Shown: positions 12,355 to 24,509, counted from the first letter of the stretch. The stretch: DNA of 64,000 nucleotides from Hyperoplus lanceolatus (GCA_026929865.2 CM049405.1:17005001-17069000); one strand, 5' to 3'. The notes: generated by a model not told the origin, from the sequence alone. Translations and numbers: made by a program.

Positions 12355-14375
12355 AAGTAGCTAGACCGGGGCCAAGCCTTCCCACGCACTCGATCAAGGC
12401 CGTCGTCCGCGCTCGGCCCCTTGCTTCACGGAACTGGGATGTAAAGTTTTTGAATGTGGAATGCTTTGGTTTGGGAGTTAAGTAGACCAAAAGGCAAAAA
12501 GATCGCAGAGAAAGATGCTCATGTGTGTTTTTGGCGCCCCTTTTGGAGCAATTTAAGGAAAAAGAACCAACCTGAGAACCATAGGACAAACACCAGTGAG
12601 TTGGTAAGAATAGATGAATCGCTTGAATTTAGGAGGAGTTTGGTACAAGGTAGCTAATGTGCAAATTCAGCGCTTACCGTTTGGTCTTCCTGATGGCTCA
12701 GAAAATTCCTTATCCAAATTTGGCTCGTGGGAGTCATGTAGAGCATAATGCTTTTGGTTTCTGTCCACCGGGCAAAAACTCTAGGAGGTGTGTGTGTGTT
12801 TTGGTGACTGACAGTTTTTGCGGAAGTTATAGCCCAAAACGCCTTTTCCTTTGTTGTTGTGCCACCTAGTGGCTTATATGTCTGGATTTTTTTGTATGCT
12901 GACATAACCAGGTCTGAACTAGTGATGCAGTGGCATGTCCCCAAACTTTACGCTGAAGGTGGTACCTACTTACGATGGAAGAATAAGAATAAAGAATAAG
13001 AATAATAATAATAATAATCCCGACAAAACAATAGGGCTCCCTGCCCAGCAGGGCTTGGGAACCGGCGTTATTTGAAAACGCGGTCCCAGGTCCATCGGCT
13101 TGGCCCCCTAATAATAATAATCCCTACAAAACAATAGGGTTCCCTGCCCAGTAGGGCTAGGAACCGTTGCCTACAAACGCGTCCCAGGCCCTACCGGCTT
13201 GGCCCCCCTAATAACTAGAACTGAAGCATGTGGAATGGGGCTAAGCCTCCCGCGCACTCGGATTGGGCGTCGTCGTCCGTGCGCCGGCCCTGCCGGAACT
13301 GGGGATGTAAAGTTTTTGAATGGGATGTTTGGTTTGAGTTATAGACCAAAAGGCAAAAATCGCAGAGAAAGATGCCTGCGGTGTTTTTGGCGCCCCTTTG
13401 GAGCAATTTGAGAAAGTAGAACCAACCTGAGAACTATAGGACAAAACATGTGTTAAGTTTGGTAAGTTATTAGGATGAATCGTTTTGGATTTAGGAGCAG
13501 TTTGGGTACAGTTAATGTGCAAATCTTTAAAGCGCTACCATTTGGTCTTCCGATGGTTGTAGAAAGATTCTTTATACGAGTTTTGCTCGTGGGAGTCGGT
13601 AGAGCATAATGCTTTTGGTTTCGTCCAAATCGGGCAAAAACTGTAGGAGGAGTGTGTTTTGGTGACTGACACAGTTTTTGCGATGTAGCAAAAAATCCAT
13701 ACGCAAAATGGGCGTGGCCTATCTCAAAGGATGCAGCTGACTTGTGGGCATCTGTGGATATAAAGTTTTTCACTGTCGGACGTTTGGTGTGGGAGTTATA
13801 GCCCAAAACGCGTTTTCCTTTGTTGTAGCGCCACCTAGTGGTCGGCATGTCTGAATTTTTTTTCTCCGTACCAGGCACAGACCTGGATCTAGTCATGCAA
13901 GTGGCATGTCCCAACCCTTTACGGTTTGGGCTGCAGCACCATTTTACATGAGAAACATTCCAAATTGAAAAATCAAATCTTTAAATCGCCAACATTTTAG
14001 TCTTCCATTTGGTCAGAAAATTTTGACCAACTTTTGCCTGTGGGAGTCGGTAGAGCATAATGCTTTTGGTTCCTGTCCAAATCGGCAAAAACTGTAGGAG
14101 GAGTATGTTTTGGTGATGACAGAAGTCTTTGCGAGGAAGCGAAAAACCTATATATACGCAAATGGGCGTGGCATGGAGCCCCAAAAGATGCAGCCAACTT
14201 GTGTGCATCCGTGGATATAAAGTTTTTGACTGTTCGGTGTGGAAGTTATAGCCCCAAACGCCCTTTCCTTTGTTGTAGTGCCACCTTGTGGCCAGCATGT
14301 CTGTAATTTTTCTGCCTGTACCAGGCACGGACTTGGATCTAGTCATGCAAGTGGCATGTCCCAGCTCTTTACGGT
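12355..14375. repeat. Modular GC-rich repeat, three copies (two fuller, one partial)
   Basis: Copies begin near 12,355, 13,206 and 13,951 and share ordered modules. The modules are a GGGGCCAAGCCTCC head, a GATGTAAAGTTTTTGAATG block, a GGCGCCCCTTTGGAGC block, a GTCGGTAGAGCATAATGC block, a GCCACCTAGTGGC block and a GGATCTAGTCATGCA block. Two units of the ~105-bp hairpin repeat lie between the first two copies (about 13,020-13,205). The same modules recur at 18.3-21.4 kb. There is no coding potential; the family is not identified. Confidence 0.7.
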
Positions 14376-14650
14376 GTTGCTTCCTGCTTCCTACTGTGCA
14401 GACGCTTCTGCTTGCCTCTCCTCCTCCTCTTGCACTTTTTGCTTACATTCTTATTTTTCCTCGATAATAAATTTAGCAGCAGGTCCTGGATACATGCCAA
14501 ATCAAAGGGACTGTAATTGCTTTTACTTTTATAGATACTACAGGCATTTTTGGACACTTTTACGACCTTCTCAATAGAACGCAGGTCAACAACAGGACAA
14601 GCCTGTGGTGACTGGAAGCGAGGCGCTCAGCTAAAGCTAATTAGCAGCAA

Positions 14651-15740
14651 GATGCCTCCCTATCTAACGAGACTACAAACACTCCTACAGAGGATTACAG
14701 CACTGGAAACAAAATGAATCTAATAGAAATGAACATTGATGTGAATGGACTATGTGGGAACGACACCACTCTATCAGTGACTTTAAACAGGGACAAGATC
14801 GAGCTAACGCACAGCTAACTAGCAACCGACAAGGCTATGAAGAAACAAAAGGGCCGTGTCCAGGTTAGTGATAACCCTCCCTGGAATCGTCTTGGTAGTT
14901 GGAGGACGGAGGACCCGGGCAGGGCCGAGCACCATGAGATGACTGATCTGATGGCTGGCCTGCGTTATCACTGGGCACGTGCCCTCAACCCCCGCGCTCT
15001 CGGAGGCCGCAGCAATGGATTACTGCAAGGGAGAGAGGTAACAACAACAAACTTCCACAGCAAACAAGTGTGCAAGTGTCGAACCGGTTTACTCCACTGA
15101 TGCAAGTCCCTGGATTTCCCCTCTGATGACAAGATAGCATAGCGCCTTCACACAACAAGGTAAGGCCCGAAAGCCAAGAGCCACAGAGAGCTAACAACCG
15201 GGTTGGGTCTGCTTGCACCTAATTGTACCTGGAACCCTGATAGTTGGAGACTTTTCTGTTAGAGTATATGAAAAGCATGTTTAGTGTTGATACCAAAGTA
15301 CTCTGCTTTCCAATGATATGGTGGGTTTGACCTAGGAAGAGAGAATCCTGGAAATTGCAGCTGCACACACAACTGTAAAGTGTTCATCATTCTGCACATC
15401 GGATCAAATGATGTTGTAAAACAAGGGAGCCTGAAATAAGAAACAGGACTTTTTCAAGAATCTCCTGAACACGGTCAGCTCACTGAATGCTGAGGTTTAT
15501 CAGTGGTCCTCTGCCACCAATCAGAAGAGGACCTGAGCGATTCACTAGACTGTTAGCACTGAACACATGTTTTCAACTGTGTGCCCTGACCACTCAGTGC
15601 ATTTTATTGACAATTTTAACATTTTCTGAACCGCAAGCAGCTTTTTAAGACAGATGGACTTTGTCTAAATAAGGTTGGAGTCAAACTATTCACATCCAAC
15701 GTGATGGGACGTCCTCACCAATCTGTTCTGCCAAGGACAA
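14651..15740 (+). pseudogene. LINE ORF1 remnant with SGNH-esterase motifs
   Basis: A short N-terminal heptad-like segment (LQRITALETK) is followed by RVQVSDNPPWNRLGS and then the esterase region. In SGNH hydrolases, block I carries the nucleophilic Ser (GDS), block III is GxND and block V is DxxH. Here block I reads GDFS, block III reads GSND and block V reads DGLC, so the nucleophile context and the catalytic His are altered. There are several in-frame stops. Esterase-type ORF1 is established for CR1/L2-group LINEs. Confidence 0.55.
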
Positions 15741-16299
15741 GGCCCAGGAGAAGAAGATAACACAGCGTAGCAGCAGCGCCGAAGGACAACTGCCGGCCCC
15801 AGACAGCTCAGACCAGAGAGATATCAGGGCAGAGAGGAGGGGCTCCACCCATCCCGTCTCCCCTGACCACGCAGGTCAACAATTGCCGACCTCTCTCTCC
15901 TCGTTTCTCTCCTACAACCACCCTTTCTCCATCCTCTCCTGATCTGGGATTTAAGGAAATCATATGTACCCCCAGCAGTCAACGTCCCCTAACTCGGGTC
16001 TAAGCCACAGCGCCCGGCTCTTCACCCCGCCACGCAAACCCCCGCTGATCCCACCGCGACGTCATCATCATCAGGCTAGTGAGACTGATGATGTCAGCAC
16101 TTGTTGATATGTGCCGGGCCGCAGCTACATAGTTAACGCCTACGACTCACAGGATAAGCTGGGGCCCTGTTTCTCAAAGTGTATCTCAAGTAACAGGAAA
16201 CTCTTAAATCCTGTAAATGTGACTAAATCTGATAAGCATTCCTCTTCTAAGCCACAGTGTGCTGAAATAAATCGGGCTGACAATGCTTCAACACACTAA

Positions 16300-18117
16300 A
16301 TTTAGCTTTATTAAACATCAGATCCTTGGTAGGTAAAACATTTTTAATTAATGATCTTATTAATAGGCACACTCCACTTTATGTTTTTAACTGAAATCTC
16401 GGTTAGACCAAGATAACAGCTCAGCTGTTCTTATAGAGTCCCCCCGCAAATTACAATTTGTGAGTGAATCCAGAGTGCATAAAAAAGGAGGGGGGGTTGC
16501 TATTCTGTTTAAAGAATCTCTACAATGCAAAAAGATGTCTTATGGAAATTTTGATTCATTTGAGTATGTGGCTCTACAGTTAAATTCAGTTAAATTCTAT
16601 TTTCATCAATATCTACCGGCCACCACAATACAATGCAAGCTTTTTTGATGAACTTACTGAACTGCTGTCTGTAATCTGTACTGAGTTTGACTGTGTATTA
16701 ATCGTCGGAGATTTCAATATTCATACTGACAAACCAGAGGACAGATGTGCGAAAGAACTGGTGTTGTGTCCTTGACAACTTTGGACTAAATCAGCATGTT
16801 GACAAACGAACTCATAACAAAGGGCACACGGACCTTATCATTTCCAGAGGAATGAACATTTCAGACATAACAGTGACAGATATGGGTCCCCTCTCAGACC
16901 ATTCCTGTTTATTTTGAGAGTACAATGTGTTCACACAATTGATCAGTCAAAAGTAATCAGCAGCGGCATATTATGAAAAATACCAGTGAAACATTCATTC
17001 AAGCATTTTCTTCGATACCACCTCCTCCTGTAACTGTGCTATGAGCTCTTAGACAACTTAACGGCAAACTACAAGGTTATAGATGCTATTGCGCCCACTA
17101 AGATGAAGGTTGTCTCTGGTAAGAAAAGATCTCCTTGGAGAAATGCCCCGCAGGTCAGAAATAGAAAGAAGAGAGTGTCAGTAGCAGAACGCAGGTGGCG
17201 AAAAACAAATCTCCAGGTTCATTATGACATCTTCAAAGAGAAACTGTGCACGCACTCAGAACTGAGAAATGCAAGGTTTTCTTTCTTTCTGACATCATCA
17301 CCAAAAACAACAACAATGCACGTGCCCTGTTTGCTACTGTCGACAGATTAACAAACCCTCCTGTGCCGCATGTCTGAGCATCTTTCCACGAGGGCCTGCA
17401 ATGAATTTGCCTCCTTCTTTACTAGAAAAATCACAAAATTAGACACGCTGTCACTGCATCAATATCAAGTTCAACATATGTGTTCCCTCTAAAATCAATT
17501 CAAATGCAATGACAGAATTTTGTTATTATAAACCAAAACCTGGAGGACATTATACAACACCTGAACTCCCCATCCTGTTGCCCTTGACATTCTGCCCACA
17601 GGCTTTAAAACTGTTTTAGTTGTGTATGGCCTCAGATGTTCTACAAATTGTAAACATGTCCATTCGCACCGGTGTATTCCCACAGGCCCTGAAAACAGCA
17701 GTCATCAAGCCACTTCTAGATACATCACTCACATTTCTAAGCAAAATCATTGAAAAAGTTGTCTATCAACAGCTAAATAACTACTTAGCAATGAACAACT
17801 GCTTTGATGTCTTCAAGTCAGGATTTCAACAACACCACAGCACTGAGACTGCTCTGGTTAAGGTCTCATCCACTTAAAACACAGACAGTGGCAAAAGTTC
17901 TGTCTTAGGCTTTACTCGATCTCAGTGCCGCTGGATACAGTTGACCACAGCATATTACTAGATCGATCAGCAAACTGGATTGGACTTTCGGAACTGGGTG
18001 TGTACTAAGCTGGTTTGAATCCTACTTAAAGGATAGAGACTATGTGTCAATAGGCAATTTCACATCTGAGCGGACAAATATTACATTCGGGGTCCCCAAG
18101 GTTCCATTCTTGGCCCT
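16300..18117 (+). pseudogene. LINE ORF2 remnant (endonuclease and partial RT)
   Basis: Fragments in order are NIRSLVGK, KGGGVAILFKESLQ, LIVGDFNIHTD, the SDH endonuclease block near 16,890, a basic linker (KKRSPWRN) and RT pieces (KIIEKVVYQQLNNYL, SGFQQHHSTETALVKV). The YxDD catalytic box lies beyond the break at 18,117 and is absent. Confidence 0.65.
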
Positions 18118-19865
18118 CTTCCAAGTCGGAAGGACGACTTTACAACTCGGACCATCCGAGGAGCACATGAATGCGCCATGAGGCCTATTACCTCCCGCAA
18201 CCTGTAGAGGCGCTCGTTAGCTCGTTTTGAATACGTAACAATGAGTCGTAATCTGTGGCGGAACAAACGACCTATATGGTCGTATGAATTGGAGGACTTG
18301 TTGAAAGTTTTTGACTGTGGGATGTTCGGTTGGGGAGTAATGAGCAATTCTGAATAAGTCCCGCCTACATTACTATGTCTTGGCCATATTTTTTATATAG
18401 ACTCGGGTATGCCCCTTGATGGTTTCCCTGGAGTTTGAAGAAAATTCCTTTGGGAGTTGTATAGGTATTGCTGTTTACAAGCTGATATACATTTAGTGTG
18501 CTTTTGGAGCCCCCTTATGGATGAATTTCGCAAAACTGCCACGGTGGAACGATGCAGCTCAATTCACAGAACAAGTGGATGTCAAGTTTTTTAATGTGCG
18601 ACGTTTGGTTGGCGAGTTATGAGCAAAAGCAGATTAAAATGGCGGCTGGAGCTAATTACACAATGTAATGTCAATGGACATGCTAGCTGAGATTAGCAAT
18701 TGCGCCTAAACTCTTTGATGGAAAAAAAAAATCAAATTTTATTAAAAAGTCCCTTACACATTAATATTTCTTGGCCATATTTTTATATAGACTCGGGTAT
18801 GCCCCTTGATGGTTTCCCGTGAGTTTTAAGAAAATTCCTTTGGCCAATTAGGAGATATAAAATTTCCTAATTTATGGCGCCCCCTTATGGCGAAATTCTC
18901 CAATTTTTTTATTGAACGCAATTAAGAGTAGCACCAACATATGTCTAAAATGTTGACTTGATCCGACTTATACTTTTGGATTTATGAATATTTACGTACA
19001 AGGAAGTAACTGTTAGCTAATTTTCAAATATTCAAAGCGCTACCGTTTCGTCATCGAAGGTCGTATCAAAATTCTTTTGAATAATTTTTTTCCGTGTGGG
19101 TCGGTAGATGTTCTGTGCAAAGTTTGGTGTCAATTGTCCAAAAATTCTGGGAGGAGTAGCAAAAAATAGGTTTTTCAGTTTTTGCGATTTTGCGAAAAAT
19201 CTAATTATACGCAAATGGGCGTGGCCTATGCCAAAAGATGCAGCTGACTCCAGTGAATCTGTGGATATAAAATTTTTGACTGTGGGAGTTTCGGTGTGGG
19301 AGTTATGGCCCCAAACGCGTTTTCTTTGGTGTAGCGCCACCTAGTGGCCGGCATGTCTGAATTTTTTTGTCTGCATAGTCCGGACGGACCTGGATCTAGT
19401 CATGCAATTGGCATGTCTGCACCCTTTACAGTTTGGGCTGTGGACACAGTTTTAGGGAGGTACAAATAATAACTAGAACTGCAAGCAGTTATGACCGGGG
19501 GCCAAGCCTCCGACGCAACTCGTCGTCAACTGCTGCGCCGGCCGCTCACTTCACAGAATCTGTGGATGTAAAGTTTTTGACCGTGGGATGTTCGGTGTGG
19601 GAGTTGTATAGGTATTGCTGTTAATGGATGAATTTGGCAAAACTGCCATGGTGGAACGATGCAGCTCAATTCACAGAACAAGTGGATGTCAAGTTTTTTA
19701 ATGTGCGATGTTTGGTTGGCGAGTTATGAGCAAAAGCAGATTAAAATGGCGGCCCGAGCTAATTGCACAATGTAATGTCAATGGACATGCTAACTGAGAT
19801 TAGCATTGCGCCAAAACTGTTTGATGGAAAAAAAAAAATCTAATTTTATTAAAAAGTCCCTTACA
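18118..19865. repeat. Modular GC-rich repeat, second block
   Basis: The modules of the 12.4-14.4 kb block recur, mixed with others such as GATGCAGCTCAATTCACAGA (18,55x and 19,66x), GGAGTTATGAGC and TTTTATATAGACTCGGGTAT (twice, 18.39 and 18.78 kb). The internal order suggests at least three partial copies. No genes. Confidence 0.65.
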
Positions 19866-20925
19866 CACTAATAATCCTTTCAAAAACAATAGGGTTCCAT
19901 GCCCACAGGGCTTGGGAACCGCGTTGCTGTGCCAAACGCGGTCCCAGCTCCTGCTCGGGCTTGGCCCCCTAATAATAATCCCTACAAGTACAATAGGGTT
20001 CCCTGCCCAGCAGGGCTTGGGAACCGCGTTGCTCTGCAAAACGCGGTCCCAGCTCCTGCTCGGGCTTGGCCCCCTAATAATAATCCCAGCAAAAACAATA
20101 GGGTTCCCTGCCCCGCAGGGTTTGGGAACCGCGTTGCTCTGCAAAACGCGGTCCCAGCCCTACTCGGGCTTGGCCCCCTAATAATAATCCCAGCAAGAAC
20201 AATAGGGTTCCCTGCCCAGCAGGGCTTGGGAACCGCGTTGCTCTGCAAAACGCGGTCCCAGGCCCTACTCGGGCTTGGCCCCCTAATAATCCCAGCAAGA
20301 ACAATAGGGTTCCCTGCCCAGCAGGGCTTGGGAACCGCGTTGCTCTGCAAAACGCGGTCCCAGGCCCTACTCGGGCTTGGCCCCCTAATAATAGGAATAA
20401 TCCCAGCAATTACAATAGGGTTCCCTGCCCAGCAGGGCTTGGAACCGCGTTGCTCTGCAAAACGCGGTCCCAGGCCCTACTCGGGCTTGGCCCCCTAATA
20501 ATCCCAGCAAGAACAATAGGGTTCCCTGCCCAGCAGGGCTTGGGAACCGCGTTGCTCTGCAAAACGCGGTCCCAGGCCCTACTCGGGCTTGGCCCCCTAA
20601 TAAAAGTCGCAACAAAAACAATAGGGTTCCCTGCCCAGCAGGGCTATGGAACCGCGTTGCTCTGCAAAACGAGGTCCCAGGCCCTTCTCGGGCTTGGCCC
20701 CCTAATAAAAGGCCCAACAAAAACAATAGGGTTCCCTGCCCAGCAGGGCTATGGAACCGCGTTGCTCTGCAAAACACGGTCCCAGGCCCTTCTCGGGCTT
20801 GGCCCCCTAATAATAAGCATAATTCCTACTAAATCAATAGGGTTCCATGCCCCGCATGTCATGGAACCGCGGTGCTCTGCATTCCGCGGTCCCTTGCCCT
20901 TCTCGGGCTCGGCTCCCTAACTAGA
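19866..20925. repeat. Tandem array of ten ~105-bp hairpin-forming units
   Basis: Units start near 19,888, 19,990, 20,095, 20,199, 20,300, 20,412, 20,513, 20,619, 20,724 and 20,836 (each at ACAATAGGG). Each contains the small inverted repeat CCCTGCCCAGCAGGG and a larger stem, GGGAACCGCGTT paired with AACGCGGTCCC across a short GCTCTGC-A loop. Each ends in CTCGGGCTTGGCCCCCTAAT followed by a few ATA/AAT triplets. Open frames across the array on both strands arise because several unit lengths are multiples of three; they are not genes. Confidence 0.9.
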
Positions 20926-21540
20926 ACTGCAAGCAGTTGTGAACGGGGGCCAAGCCTCCCACGCGACTCGGGATCGGGCGTCGTCATCCGCGGCGCCGGC
21001 CCCTCGCTTCACGGAATCCGGGGATGTAAAGTTTCTGAATGTGGGATGTTTGGTTTGGGAGTTATAGACCAAAAGGCAAAAAGATTGCAGAGAAAGATGC
21101 TCAAGTGTGTTATTGCAAATGGGCGTGGCCTATCTCATAAAATGCAGCTGACTTGTGGGCATCTGTGGATATAAAGTGTTTGACTGTGGGATGTTCGGTG
21201 TGTAAGTTATAGCCCCAAACGCGTTCTCTTTGCTTTTTGTGGTTTTGGCGCCCCCTATGGATTACATTCGCAAAACTACGTTAGATAGAAAAATGCAGCT
21301 CAATGTACCAAACAAGTGGATGTCAAGTTTTTGAATGTGCGATGTTCGGTTGGGGAGTTATAGCATGGTCATGGAACCGCGTTGCTCTGCAATCCCCGGT
21401 TCCATGCCCTTTGTCGGGATTGGCCCCCTAATAATCCTTACTAAAACAATAGGGTTCCCTGCCCAGCAGGGCTTGGGAACCGCGTTGCTCTGCAAAACAC
21501 GGTCCCAGCTCCTGCTCGGGCTTGGCCCCCTAATAAATTC
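20926..21540. repeat. Modular repeat copy plus one further hairpin unit
   Basis: Starts with the ACTAGAACTGCAAGCAGT head, runs through the same modules, includes a GGCGCCCCCTATGG block at 21,247-21,260, and ends with a partial and then a full hairpin unit (ACAATAGGG at about 21,450). Confidence 0.7.
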
Positions 21541-21889
21541 AATTCATTCAGACTAAATGTTATATAAATGTAGGGCTAATTTAAACCATTTCTGAGAAAG
21601 CTTTATTGAGTTACAGTTGTTTAAAGGCCGCGAATAGCCCACACGTGTTCAGAATTTTCATTTTCATTTTCATTTAACTTTTATTTATCCTCGAGAGACC
21701 AATTGAGGGGTGACCCTCATTTCCAATGACGTCGAGTCAAAACAAATTCAAAACAACAATACAAACAAAACATTCAATGCAAATACATCAAATACACAAC
21801 AAGTGAAGAGAAGAGAAAACAAAACGATTGAAACATTTACAGAGTGGGGAAGAGTGGCAGCAACCAAAAGGCATAAAGTACAATATAGC

Positions 21890-22740
21890 CTAATTAAAAC
21901 AGTTACAGGTAGAGTTTGGCAGATCCAAGATAGTCTGTTTAAATTGTCCAAAGGATATGAATGTATTTAGTTTAATTTTTAGCTGTAAGTTGTTCCAGGA
22001 GTCAGGTGCACTGAAGCTAAAAGCTGTCTTTCCCAGCTCAGACCGGGCTTGTGGGACATAAAGCATAAGCATGTCAGTGGAGCGGGTCTGATAAAGCCCA
22101 TCTGAAACAAGCAGCATTTCTGTTAAATAACGAGGAAGCTTCCCGGTCAAGGCTTTGTAAATAAAAATATGCCAATGTGCGTCACGTCTCTCTTTAAGGG
22201 AGGACCACCCAACCTTTTCATATAAGAGACAATGGTGTGTGTCATAAGCATCTCCTGTGATGAACCTTAAAGCAGAGTGAAAAACTGAGTCTAGGAGTTT
22301 AAGACATGAATGTGATGCATGCCGGTAGACCACATCACCGTAATCAAGGACAGACATAAAAACTGCCTCAATAATCCTTTTCCTACTGAACAACGGGAAG
22401 GTGGCTTTGTTCCTATAAAAATATCCAATCTTTTGTCGCAGACGACAGACAAGATTTTTTATGTGAAATGTAAAAGAGAGTTTTTCATCTATCCAGATGC
22501 CGAGATATTTATATTCAGTGACTCTTTCAATATGAGATCCATTATTTGTGTGAATAATAAGATCATTAAAATGTGTAGTTTTTGCTCTGGAGAAACACAT
22601 ATATTTGGTTTTGTCTGTATTAAGAACAAGCCTGAGGTCCACTAGACAGTCCTGCAGGGTGTTAAAAGAGCTTTGTAGGTTCTCAATAGATTGGTGCACC
22701 GAATCGGAAATGCAATACAGTACTGTGTCGTTAGCGTATA
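21890..22740 (-). pseudogene. LINE reverse transcriptase, thumb and C-terminal part
   Basis: Includes LYANDTVLYC, where the family has YADD, then LVLNTDKTKYMCFSRA, YKYLGIWIDEKLSF and a C-terminal domain ending in APDSWNNLQ. The Asp-to-Asn change at the second catalytic position (22,727-22,738) alone would abolish polymerase activity. Confidence 0.8.
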
Positions 22741-22842
22741 GATGGGCGTGACAGTTTTTTAGCGATGAAACAATGTTATTTATATAAATTGTGAAAAGAA
22801 CTGGACCTAAAATTGAGCCCTGTGGGACACCATTTGTAACAG

Positions 22843-23730
22843 TTAAAACTCAGACTGGTATCTTCCCAGTTTAACTGACTGCTGTCTATCAGAGAGATAA
22901 TCCCTAAACCAGCTACATGCAGACTGATCAAAGCCAATGTCATGCAGCCTCTGTAAAAGCAAATGGTGGTCAACAGTATCAAAGGCCTTTGAAAGATCAA
23001 TAAAAAGTGCTGCACAGTGCTTTTTCTTGTCTAATGCTGTAACAATGTTGTCTACAACCAAAGTCACAGCAGATACAGTACTGTGACCTGCCCTAAAACC
23101 AGATTGGAATGGGCTCAAAATAGAAGCACTAGTTAGAAATGTTTTTAACTGATTATTAATAAGTGATTCTAGAATTTTTGCGAGGCATGGGAGTTTGGAA
23201 ATTGGCCTGTAGTTATTAAGATTATTTTTGTCACCACCTTTATGTAAAGGAATTACATGAGCTTTTTTCCAAATTTTAGGAACTATTCCAGAGGAGATGG
23301 AAAGATTAAAAATATGGGTAATTTGTTTTGATATTATATGTGTAGAGAGCTTGATTGAAAACGGGTCCAAATTGTCCTCTCCCATGTACTTCTTGGGGTT
23401 GATGGCGAGGAGCGCATCTACAACAACACTTGTGGGAAGAAGATCAAGGCTGAAAAGAGGAGTTTGAGAGACAGGCGGTACGTTACTACTGATGGTAGAA
23501 GGCCTATATCCTCCATTCTAAAAGAGTTGACCAGCAGCTACAAAATGTTTATTAAAAGCTAAGCCAATCTCTTTTTGATCATTGAGAGTGTGACCATTTA
23601 ATTTGATCTGAGTGGGAACTGTGCTAGAATTGTTTTTATTATAGTTCACAGCTTTCCAAAATAGTGCAGGGTTAGAGTAGCAGTTTGAGATTAATTCAAG
23701 GTAGTATTCAGATTTGGCTTTCCTGACCAT
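22843..23730 (-). pseudogene. LINE reverse transcriptase, N-terminal and fingers/palm part
   Basis: Reads from YYLELISNCYSNPALFWKAV through a TAG at about 23,519 into GEDNLDPFSIKLS and the RT core with DLSKAFDTVDH. The frame is lost after GRYQSEF; the continuation (TNGVPQGSILGPV) is in another frame. Family conservation makes the RT call secure; the breaks show it is inactive. Confidence 0.8.
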
Positions 23731-24244
23731 GGCTGTACACTTCCTAAGGTGTCTAAAAATTGTCCAATTGGTATTATCTCCAGAGCGTCTAGCTACAGAC
23801 CATGCTTTATTTCTCTCGGAAAATAAATCAGACAGTTCACTTGTAAACCAGGGGTTTGTCTATTTTTTACTCTATGTTTTTTTTAATTATTTAATTATTA
23901 TTTTTTTTAATTAAAACCAGAATAAATTGAATCTGATCACCTGATGAATCATTTGAGTGTAACTTTGATGGGTTAGAGGTGACAGGAAAACTAAGTTTAA
24001 TGTCAATAAATTATTAATTAATTTGTATTTTATATAAATATATCCTATAATAAGTCATATTTAGCCTACTAAATCACTAATATCTACAACAGTTGGCCGG
24101 ATCTTTCATCAGACGTGACAGTGTAAATTATTTTCAACATGAATCAGAGACAACATAACAAATCACCAATCTTTGGTTAAATCTTATGTTATTTTTTAGT
24201 ATTCCAAGTGTGTAGGAGAACCAACATTAAGAAAGTCATTATAC

Positions 24245-24275
24245 AGGGGGCGCCCTTAGCTCAGTTGGTAGGGCG
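24245..24275 (+). mobile_element. SINE head fragment (tRNA-like A box)
   Basis: CGCCCTTAGCTCAGTTGGTA followed by GGGCGTC is the same 5' head as the SINE at 50,363, then breaks into an AACAAAAC-rich tail. The B box is absent, so it cannot be a tRNA gene. Confidence 0.55.
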
Positions 24276-24509
24276 TCAACAAAACAAACAAAAACAAGAT
24301 CAAAGGAACATTACATTTTATGAAATTTAATGTCCTTTGATCATCATCATAGAATATTGATCTTACATCAAATGAGACATTCTAGAACCCAAATTTATAA
24401 ATATGACCCAGAATCAGTCTGTCAGTCAGTCAGAGTAGTCACAAATCCTAAAGACACCCAGGTATCAACAGTACAGAGTAAACACAGAACACGTTCAAGT
24501 TATTTCGCA

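Larger units (their letters stand above)
14376..18117 (+). mobile_element. L2/CR1-like LINE with esterase-type ORF1, dead and 3'-truncated
   Basis: The order fits a two-ORF L2-like element. It has a leader, an ORF1 remnant beginning around ATG 14651, then endonuclease and reverse transcriptase remnants. ORF1 shows VGDFS (15243-15257), a GSND block (15401-15412) and D-G-L-C (from 15653), corresponding to blocks of an SGNH esterase. ORF2 shows GDFNIH (16707-16724) and later SGFQ and GPQGSILGPL-like RT segments (to about 18,117). Numerous stops and frameshifts are present. The RT stops abruptly at the border with other repeat DNA, so the 3' end is missing. Confidence 0.7.
21655..23880 (-). mobile_element. 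CR1/L2-like LINE, 5'-truncated, dead
   Basis: On the minus strand, an endonuclease-RT linker (KPWFTSELSDLFSERNKAW) leads into RT (NYRPISKLPCLAKILE, SGFRAGHSTV, DLSKAFDTVDH, NGVPQGSILGPV) and a C-terminal domain. The 3' end carries ATAAATAAAAG followed by a short TGAAAA repeat (about 21,655-21,680), the tail usual for this group. It is broken by a stop near 23,518, a frameshift near 22,840 and a changed catalytic box. Confidence 0.85.

Noticed and set aside
19899..20920. Long proline/glycine/leucine frames on both strands
   Set aside because: They run through the tandem ~105-bp array and repeat with it; both strands are open for the same reason. No start context or domain.
19866..20925. CRISPR-like array
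   Set aside because: Regular units, but there are no unique spacers of constant length, the genome is eukaryotic, and the variable parts are AAT triplet runs.
22319..22645. Plus-strand open frame at 22.3-22.6 kb
   Set aside because: Antisense to the LINE reverse transcriptase.
23714..23914. Plus-strand open frame in 23.7-23.9 kb
   Set aside because: It is antisense to the LINE linker region on the minus strand.
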